Positions 54,753 through 63,379 of a stretch of DNA of 64,000 nt are shown piece by piece. The stretch is taken from positions 186,001 to 250,000 of the forward strand of contig NZ_JANQJQ010000021.1 in NCBI RefSeq assembly GCF_028281565.1. Direction: 5' to 3'. This DNA is from Seonamhaeicola sp. (GTDB lineage: Bacteria; Bacteroidota; Bacteroidia; Flavobacteriales; Flavobacteriaceae). The first letter of the stretch is position 1. Every line of letters starts with the position of its first letter. The notes beneath the pieces are model-generated. The model was not told where the DNA came from. It was given only the letters and a program-made list of their open reading frames with translations, and ran no database searches. The position numbers and the translations under genes were made by a program.

Positions 54753-55757
54753 CTATTCAATGATGTTTTTAATTGAAACCCTATAAATACTACTCAATCC
54801 ATTTGTAGGTTGTTCAGCAAATGCTATAAACTCATCAACCGAACTAAAGGTTTCAGGGTAATTGGTCCTTAAGCTGGAAAAATATAAAATGTGAGTTTTA
54901 GAATCATAATACGGACAAAAATCTAATTTATTTGAGTTAATAGGAGCTCCAAAGTTTTTAGCCGGTTGCCAAATGTCGTTAGCGTCTTTGGTGCTATAAT
55001 AAAGGTCACCACCACCATGTCCATCAGGCCTTCCGTAAGAACTGTAAAAGATTAGTGTTTCTTCAGGGTTTACATAAGCATTAAATTCATAAGATTTTGA
55101 GTTAATAGTGGAATCCAACACTTTTGGATTTTGATATTGTCCATTTTTGTATTCACTTCTGTAAATATCTTCCAAACCAAAACCTTCAGGTCTGGTTGCC
55201 GTAAAATATAAATTACCGGAATTTGTCACGGAAGGATAGTATTCCTTCCCTTTAGTATTGATGGTAGAATCTAATGCCACCGGTTTTTGCCAGGTGTTGT
55301 TTTCTTTTTTACTTACCCAAATATTATAATCTGTTCTGGTAGAGTCATCATAGATAGGCCTGTTAGAAGCAAAGAAAAGCAGCTTTCCATCCGGAGAGAA
55401 AAAAGGTTCAATATCCTGATAAGTACCACAAAAGGGCAGCATGGTTTTATCACCCCATTTTCCGTTTTCCTTTTTCAGGCTAACTAACATTCTTCTACTT
55501 TCTTTTTGATTACCCAACGTATAAATTATTTCATTTCTGTCGGGAGATAAAGCAAAATCACGTTGGGTCAAATGGGTTGATATGGCATCAGGAAATAAAA
55601 GCTCTAATGAATCCGGAGCTGTTTCAAAGTTTATAAGGGTCTTTTGAGGTTTTGAATGACTACAATTAATTAAAATACTTAATAAAATTATGAAGGCTGA
55701 GATGGAGATGCATTTTTGGTAAATAGGATCAAGGACTTTGACAAAGTGTTTAATCAT
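54753..55757 (-). CDS. PD40 (TolB-like) beta-propeller lipoprotein
   Basis: 334 residues. A signal peptide with lipobox 'LINC' (Cys32) anchors it to a membrane. The rest is a propeller of PD40 repeats with 'SPDGKLLFFASNR', 'NPEETLIFYSSYG' and 'DSKTHILYFSSLR' near the blade ends. It may be a cell-surface or periplasmic binding protein. It begins the minus-strand pair with the DASS symporter; whether it helps that transporter is inference. Confidence 0.86.
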   Translation of the reverse strand: MIKHFVKVLDPIYQKCISISAFIILLSILINCSHSKPQKTLINFETAPDSLELLFPDAISTHLTQRDFALSPDRNEIIYTLGNQKESRRMLVSLKKENGKWGDKTMLPFCGTYQDIEPFFSPDGKLLFFASNRPIYDDSTRTDYNIWVSKKENNTWQKPVALDSTINTKGKEYYPSVTNSGNLYFTATRPEGFGLEDIYRSEYKNGQYQNPKVLDSTINSKSYEFNAYVNPEETLIFYSSYGRPDGHGGGDLYYSTKDANDIWQPAKNFGAPINSNKLDFCPYYDSKTHILYFSSLRTNYPETFSSVDEFIAFAEQPTNGLSSIYRVSIKNIIE

Positions 55758-55840
55758 ATGTGTAAGGTTAGTACTCTTTAATGTAAATGGACTACAAAAA
55801 TATTAAAGTTAAACAAATTTTATTCAATTATATAAAAGCC

Positions 55841-55848
55841 TAAATTTG
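55841..55848 (+). promoter_or_regulatory. -7 box for the 55853-apbE operon, nearly leaderless
   Basis: TAAATTTG ends only 4 bp before the ATG at 55853. With transcription starting a few bases after the box, the mRNA would begin at or inside the start codon. Confidence 0.5.
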
Positions 55849-55852
55849 CAAT

Positions 55853-56230
55853 ATGAGTAAACCACTTACCGAGCAAGAACTGCATAATTTAGCAATGAAC
55901 CATGTTGGTAAAGACCTGGAGCAGCGTGGTTTTGAGTTTATTGCAGTAAACAGTCAGCTTAAAAAGCATCCGCAATTTGTATGCATTGATAAAAACGGCC
56001 AATATTATTTCGTTATTGTAAAAGCGGTATTGCTACCCAATAACCCAAACAATTATGATGTAGTCTGGATGGAATCGTTTAAGAAACATGCCAGGGAAAA
56101 AGATGCTAAAGTACTTTATGCCGGAGTTGGGCTGGGAAATCCTAATGGTGAAAGTTTGCCTCTTTATTTAGATCAGGATTATTTGTTAGAATACAACGGA
56201 ATACAAGTTGTAGAAACTAATTTAAATTAA
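55853..56230 (+). CDS. Conserved protein of unknown function, coupled to apbE
   Basis: 125 residues, no signal peptide, likely a small alpha/beta fold. Conserved-looking segments: 'GKDLEQRGFEFIAVNSQLKKHPQFVC', 'YYFVIVKAVLLPNNPNNYD' and 'AKVLYAGVGLGNPNGESLPLYL'. This pattern, with a helix-strand core and paired acidic and lysine residues, weakly recalls restriction-endonuclease-like folds, but no catalytic site can be fixed. It ends two bases before apbE on the same strand, so the two are one operon. Partnership with ApbE or Nqr is inference. Confidence 0.7.
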   Translation: MSKPLTEQELHNLAMNHVGKDLEQRGFEFIAVNSQLKKHPQFVCIDKNGQYYFVIVKAVLLPNNPNNYDVVWMESFKKHAREKDAKVLYAGVGLGNPNGESLPLYLDQDYLLEYNGIQVVETNLN

Positions 56231-56231
56231 T

Positions 56232-57212
56232 ATGAAAAGGGTTCTTTTATCCTGTTTTCTGGGACTGGCAATATTAGGCTGTAAAGAAGAAATTAAGAAC
56301 ACTAAACTTTCCGGAGCCGTATTTGGCACCTCTTATTCTGTTATTTATGATTCTGAAATAGACTATCAAAAACAGTTTGACAGCTTGTTTTATATCCTTA
56401 ATAAATCCTTGTCAACATACCAGGTGAATTCGGATATTTCAAAATTAAACAGGAATGAAACGGTTGAAATAGATGAGCACTTTGTTAGGGTTTATGAGGC
56501 ATCCAAGAAGATTTTCAGACTTACTGACGGTGCTTTCGATCCTACCATCGGTAATGTTGTAAATGCCTGGAGCTTTGGTGCGGATAAGGCTATAAAAGAC
56601 CTGGATAGCTTAAAAATTGATAGCCTGATGCAGTATGTTGGGTTTGATAAAATTAAATATGTTGACAGTTTTATTCAAAAAGAGAATCCTAATGTCTATT
56701 TAGAGTTTAACGCTATTGCCAAAGGCTATGGAGTTGATGTTATTGGCGAGTTTTTGGAAAGTAAGAACATTGAAAATTATTTGGTGGAAATTGGTGGTGA
56801 GATTAGGGTGAGAGGCGAGAATAAAGAAAAACAATCCTCTTGGAAAGTCGGTGTTGAGAAACCGCATTTTGATGGCAAGCAGTCTATTTTAAAAGCCATT
56901 AAATTAAAAGATGCAGCCATGGCAACTTCAGGGACTTACAGAAAGTTTAAGGTAGATGAGAACGGAAATAGATATTCTCATATTATTGATACCGGGACAG
57001 GGTACCCGAGTAAAACCAACTTGTTGAGTATTTCGGTAATTGCCGATGATTGTATGACAGCCGACGCTTATGCCACCGCTTTTAAAACTATGGGTATTGA
57101 AAAGGTAAAAACCTTTTTAAAAGACCATCCGGAACTTAAGGTCTTTTTAATTTTTGAAAATGAAAACAAAGCATTCGAAACGCTAGCTTTAAACGGTTTC
57201 CCTGATGCCTAG
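56232..57212 (+). CDS. apbE: FAD:protein FMN transferase (ApbE), lipoprotein
   Basis: 326 residues. The signal peptide ends in a lipobox ('AILGC', Cys17), placing the enzyme on the periplasmic side of a membrane. ApbE attaches FMN from FAD to a Thr of target proteins. Family motifs: 'FGTSYSVIY' near 31-39, 'GAFDPTIGNVVNAWSFG' near 100-116, 'EFNAIAKGYGVD' near 158-169 and 'ATSGTYRKF' near 228-236, with 'HIIDTGTGYPS' after it. Its targets here are almost surely NqrB and NqrC, 9-13 kb upstream, whose sites face the periplasm. Confidence 0.95.
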   Translation: MKRVLLSCFLGLAILGCKEEIKNTKLSGAVFGTSYSVIYDSEIDYQKQFDSLFYILNKSLSTYQVNSDISKLNRNETVEIDEHFVRVYEASKKIFRLTDGAFDPTIGNVVNAWSFGADKAIKDLDSLKIDSLMQYVGFDKIKYVDSFIQKENPNVYLEFNAIAKGYGVDVIGEFLESKNIENYLVEIGGEIRVRGENKEKQSSWKVGVEKPHFDGKQSILKAIKLKDAAMATSGTYRKFKVDENGNRYSHIIDTGTGYPSKTNLLSISVIADDCMTADAYATAFKTMGIEKVKTFLKDHPELKVFLIFENENKAFETLALNGFPDA

Positions 57213-57218
57213 TTAAAA

Positions 57219-57254
57219 GTCATTTCGATCCCGATAACTATCGGGAGAGAAATC
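57219..57254. repeat. Dispersed inverted repeat between apbE and the methyltransferase
   Basis: GTCATTTCGAT and GAGAAATCAC bracket a hairpin CCCGATA-AC-TATCGGG (57230-57245). It lies between two converging genes and could work as a transcription end. Similar ends occur at 23502-23578. Confidence 0.55.
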
Positions 57255-57293
57255 ACGTAATTATGAGATACTTTATTCGGTTTAATATGCCAA

Positions 57294-58079
57294 TTAGTGT
57301 TTATAAACCACGGGAATAATCTCTCCTTTTGCCAAGCAATATTTTGTGATGGCTTCATCAGAAAAATGAGAGGTATAATCGACTTCTTCCACTTGAAAAC
57401 CAATACTTCTAAGCTTATCAAAATAGTCACGGCCATAAACCCGAACATGATCATATTGTCCAAATATTTTGGCGCGTTCTTTTTTATCAGTGATACTGTT
57501 GTCTTCAAAAGTGACGACTCTCTTTAAATCCTGTGGAATTTGAAAAATGCCCATACCGTCGGCTTTCATGACTCTATATAATTCCTTCATGGCTTTGGTG
57601 TCATCAGGGATGTGTTCCAAAACATGGTTGCATAAAATAAAATCAAACGAATTATCTTCAAATGGCAGGTCACAGATATCGGCTTTGACATCTGCCAATG
57701 GCGAATTTAAATCGGTGGTCACATAATCTAAATGCCCCAACCTTTTAAACCGCTTATAAAAGGCTTGTTCCGGGGCAAAGTGAAGTACCTTTTTAGAAGC
57801 ACCTGAAACAGGTGCAGGTTTAAAAAAGTCCGTTTCATTTTTTAAATACAACCAAAGCAACCTATGTCTTTCCAATGACAGTGTAGAAGGAGACAATACA
57901 TTATTACGTTGGTTACCATAGCCATAAGGTAAAAAGGTTCTAAAGCTTTTTCCATCTATGGGGTCAGTAAAGGTATTCCCTTTTAAAAAGAAAGCTAAAA
58001 CGGGCCTGACTATATAGCTCATCCTAATAAGTAAAGGCCTTGGAATGACGTTGAGTATTAATTTAAAGAGCCTTTTCAA
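57294..58079 (-). CDS. SAM-dependent class I methyltransferase of unknown substrate
   Basis: 261 residues. A basic, hydrophobic N-terminus (about 1-35) may bind the membrane. The methyltransferase core begins about 100 ('KVLHFAPEQAFYKRFKRL', then 'YVTTDLNSP' and 'ICDLPFEDNSFDFILCNHVLEHIPDDTKAMKELYRVMK'). The last part includes 'VRVYGRDYFDKLRSIGF'. Substrate unknown; glycan or lipid targets are common in this group. It lies 6 bp after the cupin gene in an operon led by map. Confidence 0.82.
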   Translation of the reverse strand: MKRLFKLILNVIPRPLLIRMSYIVRPVLAFFLKGNTFTDPIDGKSFRTFLPYGYGNQRNNVLSPSTLSLERHRLLWLYLKNETDFFKPAPVSGASKKVLHFAPEQAFYKRFKRLGHLDYVTTDLNSPLADVKADICDLPFEDNSFDFILCNHVLEHIPDDTKAMKELYRVMKADGMGIFQIPQDLKRVVTFEDNSITDKKERAKIFGQYDHVRVYGRDYFDKLRSIGFQVEEVDYTSHFSDEAITKYCLAKGEIIPVVYKH

Positions 58080-58085
58080 AAGCGA

Positions 58086-58403
58086 TTATTTATAATCTTC
58101 GCGCACCGGGTAAAAGGTATCGGTCACTACACAATCGGTTAAAGCCACAGCACTGTGAACAGCATTTGAAGGAATGATGGTAATAGTTCCGGGTTCCAGT
58201 ACTTGAGTGACACCATCAATGGTCATTTCCAGTCTGCCAGAAATCATTTGGGTCGCTTGTTCTTGGGGGTGTGAATGTGCCGGTAAAACGGCTCCCTTTT
58301 CAATGGTTACAAAACCAATGGTCATATTTTTTGAATGCACATATCGCCCCTTGATACCTTTAACAAGTGTTCTTTCGGGTATGTCGGATATTTTAATATT
58401 CAT
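58086..58403 (-). CDS. Small single-domain cupin protein
   Basis: A 105-residue beta-barrel protein. Cupin motif 1 appears as 'KGAVLPAHSHPQEQATQMISGRLEM' near 36-60, with His42, His44 (written H.HP) and Glu48 as likely metal ligands, and motif 2 near 70-84 ('GTITIIPSNAVHSAVAL') with the last His. Role unknown. Spacing of 1 bp from map and 6 bp to the methyltransferase suggests one operon. Confidence 0.86.
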   Translation of the reverse strand: MNIKISDIPERTLVKGIKGRYVHSKNMTIGFVTIEKGAVLPAHSHPQEQATQMISGRLEMTIDGVTQVLEPGTITIIPSNAVHSAVALTDCVVTDTFYPVREDYK

Positions 58404-58404
58404 T

Positions 58405-59223
58405 TTATAAAACTAAGGCTTCCTGGCGAAATTCGGCTTCTTCGTCGCTTTCAATGCCTAAAGCTTCATAGATATAGGCAAAGGTTGAAAGCAATTCCGG
58501 TTTGCCATCGATAAGTGCTACATCATGTTCAAAATGGGCACTTGGTTTTTTATCAAGTGTAGTGATGGTCCATCCGTCTCTATGCTGTTTTATGCGATGT
58601 GTCCCCATATTGATCATAGGCTCAATAGCAACCACCATACCTTCAACAAATTTTTTGCCTTTTCCGCGTCTGCCGTAATTTGGCATTTCAGGATCTTCGT
58701 GCATTTTTGCACCTAAACCATGACCCACCAGTTCTCTCACCACACCATAGCCATGCGCTTCACAATATTGCTGAATGGCATAACCTACATCACCAACACG
58801 ATTGTTAGCTTTAAATTCTCTAATACCGACATATAATGATTCTTTTGTTACCTGAAGCAACTTTTCAACTTCCGGGGCTATATTTCCTACAGCGAATGTA
58901 TAGGCATGGTCTCCGTAAAAACCATTTTTTAAAGCACCACAATCTATAGAAATAATATCACCTTCCTCTAAAGGCGTTCCGTTGGGAATACCGTGTACCA
59001 CTTGTTCATTCGGACTCATGCAAAGGGTATTGGGAAAATCATATAAACCTAAAAAACCGGGTTCTGCACCATGATCTCTGATGTGTTCCTCGGCTATTTT
59101 ATCTAATTGTAGCGTGGTAACCCCGGGCTTGATTTCTTTGGCTAAGATCCCTAAGGTTTTAGAAACAATCAGAGCGCTTTCGCGCATTAATTCTATCTCT
59201 TCTCTTGTTTTTACAATAATCAT
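58405..59223 (-). CDS. map: Type I methionine aminopeptidase
   Basis: 272 residues from the ATG of 'MIIVKTREEIELMRES'. The longer frame to 59286 would run through the -7 box. The pita-bread fold carries the five metal ligands: 'SIDCGALKNGFYGDHAYTFAVG' with two Asp, 'VGHGLGAKMHEDPEMPN' with a His, 'AIEPMINMG' with a Glu and 'AHFEHDVALI' with the last Glu. The enzyme trims the starting Met of new proteins. It heads an operon with a cupin and a methyltransferase. Confidence 0.96.
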   Translation of the reverse strand: MIIVKTREEIELMRESALIVSKTLGILAKEIKPGVTTLQLDKIAEEHIRDHGAEPGFLGLYDFPNTLCMSPNEQVVHGIPNGTPLEEGDIISIDCGALKNGFYGDHAYTFAVGNIAPEVEKLLQVTKESLYVGIREFKANNRVGDVGYAIQQYCEAHGYGVVRELVGHGLGAKMHEDPEMPNYGRRGKGKKFVEGMVVAIEPMINMGTHRIKQHRDGWTITTLDKKPSAHFEHDVALIDGKPELLSTFAYIYEALGIESDEEAEFRQEALVL

Positions 59224-59242
59224 AAACGTAGCTATCGGATTG

Positions 59243-59250
59243 CAAAGATA
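59243..59250 (-). promoter_or_regulatory. -7 box of the map operon promoter
   Basis: TATCTTTG on the minus strand, 20 bp before the map ATG. It decides the map start. Confidence 0.62.
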
Positions 59251-59348
59251 CTTAATTTTAACGATTCTGCTTTTTAATCTCATCAATGACTTTTGACAGC
59301 TTTTTTCTCTCTTATAATAAATAAATTAGTATGCTAAATTGAATAGAA

Positions 59349-60614
59349 ATGTATAAAGTTGTCACCATAGAAGAAGCTGTTAAAGTTATCAAGAGTAATG
59401 ATAGAGTTTATGTACAGGCAGCCGCCGCCGCCCCTCAATTATTAATGAAGGCCATGGCAGAAAGACACGAGGAACTCAAAAATGTTGAGGTGTGTCATTT
59501 GCATGTTGAAGGCGAAGCACCTTATGCGAATACCGCATACCGGGATAGCTTTCATGTTAATTCCTTTTTCATAGGAAAAAATGTGCGCCATACATTGTCA
59601 GAAGGAAATGGTTCTTATACCCCTGTTTTTTTAAGTGAACTTCCATTATTATTTAAAAGGAATATATTGCCCCTGGATGTGGCTTTAATTCATGTATCTG
59701 TTCCGGATAAGCACGGGTATTGCTCTTTAGGTGTTTCGGTAGAGGCTTCCTTAGCAGCCATTGATAATGCTAAAGTTGTAATAGCTCAGGTGAACAAACA
59801 AATGCCGAGAACGCATGGAGATGGTATTATTCACTGTAGTGAAATAGACTTATTTGTTGAATGTGATGAACCAATCCCGGTACTTGAATCCGGGACACCT
59901 TCAGACATTGAAGATAAGATTGGTGGTTATGTTGCGGATTTAATTGAAGACAGGAGCACATTGCAAATGGGTATAGGTAGTATTCCTAACGCCGTTTTAT
60001 CACGTCTTACAAATCACAAAGATCTGGGCTTACATACAGAAATGTTTTCTGATGGTGTCATCGATCTAATTTTAAAGGATGTTGTAAACGGTAACTATAA
60101 ACACATAAGCCCGGGTAGAGCATTATCCACGTTTTTAATGGGATCTAAACGTTTGTATGATTATGTTGATGATAACCCTTTTGTTGAGATGCGGGAATCC
60201 GATTATGTAAATGATGTTTCCATAATAAAACAAAACCCCAGAATGGTGGCCATAAATTCAGCTATTGAAGTAGACGTTACTGGCCAGGTATGTGCAGATT
60301 CCATAGGATCGAAAATGTATTCCGGTGTTGGAGGTCAAATGGATTATATCAGAGGGGCTTCTTTAAGCGAGGGCGGAAAAGCTATTATTGCATTGCCATC
60401 AATTACTAAAAAAGGCATTAGCAGGATAGTCCCTGCTTTAAAACCAGGAGCAGGCGTTGTTACGACACGTGCACATGTACATTACGTTGTAACCGAATAT
60501 GGCGTTGCAAATTTATATGGGAAAACAATAAAAGACCGGGTGAAGGCTTTGGTAGACATAGCACATCCGGATCATAGGGAGGCCATTAATAAAGCTTATT
60601 TTGAACTTATTTGA
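59349..60614 (+). CDS. Acetyl-CoA hydrolase / CoA-transferase family protein
   Basis: A 421-residue family I CoA-transferase of the acetyl-CoA hydrolase or 4-hydroxybutyrate CoA-transferase subgroup. Visible: 'DRVYVQAAAAAPQLLMKAM' near 17-35, 'QMGIGSIPNAVLSRL' near 201-215, 'LGLHTEMFSDGVIDL' near 221-235 with the catalytic Glu (which forms the CoA thioester), and 'VTEYGVANLYGKT' near 379-391. It transfers CoA between short acids, or hydrolyses acetyl-CoA. The exact acid cannot be told. Its stop overlaps by 8 bp the convergent HAD gene. Confidence 0.9.
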   Translation: MYKVVTIEEAVKVIKSNDRVYVQAAAAAPQLLMKAMAERHEELKNVEVCHLHVEGEAPYANTAYRDSFHVNSFFIGKNVRHTLSEGNGSYTPVFLSELPLLFKRNILPLDVALIHVSVPDKHGYCSLGVSVEASLAAIDNAKVVIAQVNKQMPRTHGDGIIHCSEIDLFVECDEPIPVLESGTPSDIEDKIGGYVADLIEDRSTLQMGIGSIPNAVLSRLTNHKDLGLHTEMFSDGVIDLILKDVVNGNYKHISPGRALSTFLMGSKRLYDYVDDNPFVEMRESDYVNDVSIIKQNPRMVAINSAIEVDVTGQVCADSIGSKMYSGVGGQMDYIRGASLSEGGKAIIALPSITKKGISRIVPALKPGAGVVTTRAHVHYVVTEYGVANLYGKTIKDRVKALVDIAHPDHREAINKAYFELI

Positions 60615-61011
60615 AGAAGTTGAAGAACCCTTTTTTCTTTTCAATTCTGGGATGTGTTGAATCTGTTAACTCCTGATAGATTTCGCCCCAACCCGGAAAT
60701 CCACCAAAATTTCTGTCGTCTATAAATATGTCGGCATTGATCTTCCGGCTCACATCATTGATGAACCGTTCTTCTGGGAAGCTACTGTTTACCGCGTAAA
60801 AATCAATCCCGTTTTCTTTGCAAAAAGCTACGGCTTCATGAAGTTTTAAACCATGTCTGTAGGTCCATAAAATTAATCTGTGACCCTCGTTTTGTAGTTT
60901 TTTTAAAGTTTCAAAAGCAAAAAGTTTGGGCTTGCCTATTTTTGGGTAAGCATCTTCAACTATAGTGCCGTCAAAGTCAACTGCAATTATTAAGTGTTGG
61001 TTAAAATTCAT
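60607..61011 (-). CDS. Small HAD-superfamily phosphatase-like protein
   Basis: 134 residues. HAD motif I is 'VDFDGTIVED' with D12 (nucleophile) and D14, motif II is 'LILWTYR' with Thr, and 'DIFIDDRNFGG' gives the acidic motif IV. The short cap-less form resembles Bacteroidota proteins like BT0820 of unknown substrate. It stands alone on the minus strand with its last codons inside the CoA-transferase gene. Confidence 0.85.
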   Translation of the reverse strand: MNFNQHLIIAVDFDGTIVEDAYPKIGKPKLFAFETLKKLQNEGHRLILWTYRHGLKLHEAVAFCKENGIDFYAVNSSFPEERFINDVSRKINADIFIDDRNFGGFPGWGEIYQELTDSTHPRIEKKKGFFNFFK

Positions 61012-61085
61012 TTAAATAACAGATTTGAGTTCTTACAAAAGTACAATAATTTTTTCGAGAGATTTTTTTGATGCGGCGGTAAAAC

Positions 61086-61112
61086 AAAACCCCGCTTTTT
61101 AAGCAGGGTTTT
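61086..61112 (-). terminator. Terminator of gpmI
   Basis: Twelve-base arms with one C.A mismatch around TTT; the minus strand continues GTTTTACC. It lies about 27 bp after the gpmI stop. Confidence 0.75.
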
Positions 61113-61138
61113 AAAACGGGTATAGTAGTTGGGTATTA

Positions 61139-62656
61139 TTATACTAAAGCATGTTGCGTCATAGCTTCGGGTTGTTCAACACCCATAAGCTTTAAAATGG
61201 TTGGGGCCATATCCCCTAAAATACCATCTTTAATCCCTGTTAAATCGTTATCAATTAAAATAACAGGAACCGGATTTGTAGTATGTGCTGTATTAGGCGT
61301 GCCGTCCGGGTTGATCATAGTTTCACAATTACCGTGATCTGCTATCAATAATGTTGAATACTCATTTTCCAGGGCCGTTGTAACCACATCTTTTACACAG
61401 GCATCAACTGCTTCACAGGCTTTTATGGCGGCTTCCATAACACCGGTATGACCAACCATGTCACCGTTGGCAAAGTTTAAGCAAACAAAATCGACATCAC
61501 CTTTTTCTAATTCAGGAACCAGGGCATCTCTTAATTCATAAGCACTCATCTCAGGTTTTAAATCGTAGGTTGCTACTTTTGGTGAGTTTCTTAAAATACG
61601 TTGTTCCCCTTCAAAAGGCTCTTCCCGGCCGCCGGAGAAGAAGAACGTAACATGCGGATACTTTTCAGTTTCGGCAATTCTAATTTGTTTTTTGTTATGC
61701 TTTTCTAGAACTTCACCTAAGGTTTCCGTTAAATTCTCTTTATTGAAAATCACCTTAATATTTTCATAGGTGTCATTATAATTGGTAAGTGTAACATAAT
61801 GCAGCCTAAGTTTTTTCATATCGTGTTCAGGAAAATCTACCTGTGATAGCGCTTCTGTTAATTCACGGCCCCGGTCTGTCCTGAAATTAAAGAACACAAT
61901 GACATCATCCTCTTTTATGGTGGCTATCGGTTCATTAGCTTCATTAGCCGCTACTATGGGTTTTATGAATTCATCTGTTACATCATTTGCATAATTAGCT
62001 TCAATAGAGCCGATAATATCAGTTGATGACTCTCCTTTCCCGTTTACAAGTGCATCATAAACCAACTTGATACGTTCCCAGCGCTTGTCTCTGTCCATAG
62101 CGTAATAACGGCCTGAAATACTGGCAATTTCTGTGTTTGTATTTTCAATGTGATGCTGTAACTGCATTACAAAACCGGCACCGGATTTAGGATCAACATC
62201 TCTCCCGTCAGTAAATCCGTGAACGTATGAGTTTTCAATACCAAAATCGTTAGCAGCATCAATTAAACCTAATAGATGATTAATATGGGAGTGAACACCA
62301 CCGTCACTTAATAAACCTAAAAAATGAACATCTTTATTATTTTCTCTGGCATAGTTAAAAGCATCGACCAGTACTTTTTCGCTATTAAGTGTTTTATTCT
62401 CAACTGCTAAATTAACTTTAACCAGATCCTGATAAACAATTCTACCGGCACCAAGGTTCATGTGCCCAACTTCACTGTTTCCCATTTGGCCTTCCGGTAG
62501 CCCCACATGAAGTCCGTCTGTTCTTAAAGTAGCATAAGGGTATTTTGTGTAAAGCGAATCGATAAAAGGCGTATTGGCATGGTCTATTGCTGAGACTTTC
62601 GGATCTGGAGAGTTACCCCAGCCGTCCAGTATCATTAAGATAACTTTTTTGTTCAT
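61139..62656 (-). CDS. gpmI: 2,3-bisphosphoglycerate-independent phosphoglycerate mutase
   Basis: A 505-residue two-domain metalloenzyme of the alkaline phosphatase superfamily that interconverts 3- and 2-phosphoglycerate in glycolysis. Metal and catalytic residues: D11 in 'LMILDGWG', S61 in 'GNSEVGHMNLG', 'HGFTDGRDVDPKSG' near 145-158, and 'ANGDMVGHTG' and 'IADHGNCE' in the C-terminal half. The length is standard. A -7 box lies 25 bp upstream. With fbaA it shows a full lower glycolysis and gluconeogenesis route. Confidence 0.97.
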   Translation of the reverse strand: MNKKVILMILDGWGNSPDPKVSAIDHANTPFIDSLYTKYPYATLRTDGLHVGLPEGQMGNSEVGHMNLGAGRIVYQDLVKVNLAVENKTLNSEKVLVDAFNYARENNKDVHFLGLLSDGGVHSHINHLLGLIDAANDFGIENSYVHGFTDGRDVDPKSGAGFVMQLQHHIENTNTEIASISGRYYAMDRDKRWERIKLVYDALVNGKGESSTDIIGSIEANYANDVTDEFIKPIVAANEANEPIATIKEDDVIVFFNFRTDRGRELTEALSQVDFPEHDMKKLRLHYVTLTNYNDTYENIKVIFNKENLTETLGEVLEKHNKKQIRIAETEKYPHVTFFFSGGREEPFEGEQRILRNSPKVATYDLKPEMSAYELRDALVPELEKGDVDFVCLNFANGDMVGHTGVMEAAIKACEAVDACVKDVVTTALENEYSTLLIADHGNCETMINPDGTPNTAHTTNPVPVILIDNDLTGIKDGILGDMAPTILKLMGVEQPEAMTQHALV

Positions 62657-62680
62657 TTTTTGTTAAATTTTAAAACTAGA

Positions 62681-62688
62681 CAAAGATA
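62681..62688 (-). promoter_or_regulatory. -7 box of the gpmI promoter
   Basis: TATCTTTG on the minus strand, 25 bp before the gpmI ATG. Confidence 0.6.
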
Positions 62689-62722
62689 CAGAAGTTTAAG
62701 AAAACTAAGGGTATAAAAAACG

Positions 62723-62754
62723 CTGAAAAGCCCTAATTTTTAAGGCTTTTTCAG
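62723..62754. other. Stem-loop in the gpmI-ankyrin spacer
   Basis: CTGAAAAGCC pairs with GGCTTTTTCAG except for one bulged T, with a 10-base loop between. It lies upstream of gpmI and 150 bp before the ankyrin gene, so it is not an obvious terminator for either; its role is unknown. Confidence 0.4.
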
Positions 62755-62907
62755 AAAGTTATTAAAGAAAACGTTTTCGTTAACAGTTTGTGAAAAAAAC
62801 GTTAAAAATCTGTTATAAAAAAAAATCATTGTAACAATCTCGAAAAAAAATCGTCTCTTTAATATATCAAAAAGCGAATCATATAATCAAACTTAAAATC
62901 TTTCATC

Positions 62908-63312
62908 ATGAAAAAAACAATCATTACCACTGCATTTGCATTGTGTGTTGCCGTTGTTTCGGTAAATGCAACATCAACTACTTCAACTATTGATAATAAT
63001 AGTACTTCTGAGTATTTCTTTAAAGTAAATTCATTTTGTGTATCCATCGCAAAAGGTGATTTTGATACTGTAAAGAAATTAATTGAGAGAGGCGCCGATG
63101 TTAATGAACGATCTAACGGAATGACTCCTGCCATGTATGCAGCGAAATTTAACAGAACTGAAATTTTAAAGCTTTTAATTGATAAAGGCGCGAATTTAAA
63201 ATTGAGATGTACCAGTAAAAATTATACTGCTGTTAAGTATGCTGAATTACATGGAGCAGATGAAGCTGCAGCTATTATTAAAGAAAATTTAAAGAAGAAA
63301 AAGAAGAAGTAA
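62908..63312 (+). CDS. Secreted ankyrin-repeat protein
   Basis: 134 residues with a signal peptide (about 1-21, ending 'VNA'), so a periplasmic protein. About two and a half ankyrin repeats follow from about 43: 'VSIAKGDFDTVKKLIERGADVNERSNGMTPAMYAA' and 'KFNRTEILKLLIDKGANLKLR', with a partial repeat after. It ends in a run of lysines ('KKKKKK'), odd for such a protein but in frame with the stop. Binding partner unknown. Confidence 0.86.
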   Translation: MKKTIITTAFALCVAVVSVNATSTTSTIDNNSTSEYFFKVNSFCVSIAKGDFDTVKKLIERGADVNERSNGMTPAMYAAKFNRTEILKLLIDKGANLKLRCTSKNYTAVKYAELHGADEAAAIIKENLKKKKKK

Positions 63313-63350
63313 TTATCATAATTTTAAGTAATTATTTTGAGTTAGTCAGT

Positions 63351-63379
63351 AAAAAAGCCTCGCAACGCGAGGCTTTTTT
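63351..63379. terminator. Two-way terminator between the ankyrin gene and M48 protease gene
   Basis: Perfect 13-base arms ending GCCTCGC/GCGAGGC around AAC, with T-runs on both strands. Its last base is also the last base of the M48 gene stop codon. Confidence 0.88.

Noticed and set aside
57209-57508. 99-codon minus-strand frame overlapping the methyltransferase gene
   Set aside because: It is in another frame of the methyltransferase gene and the spacer; the methyltransferase is the real gene.
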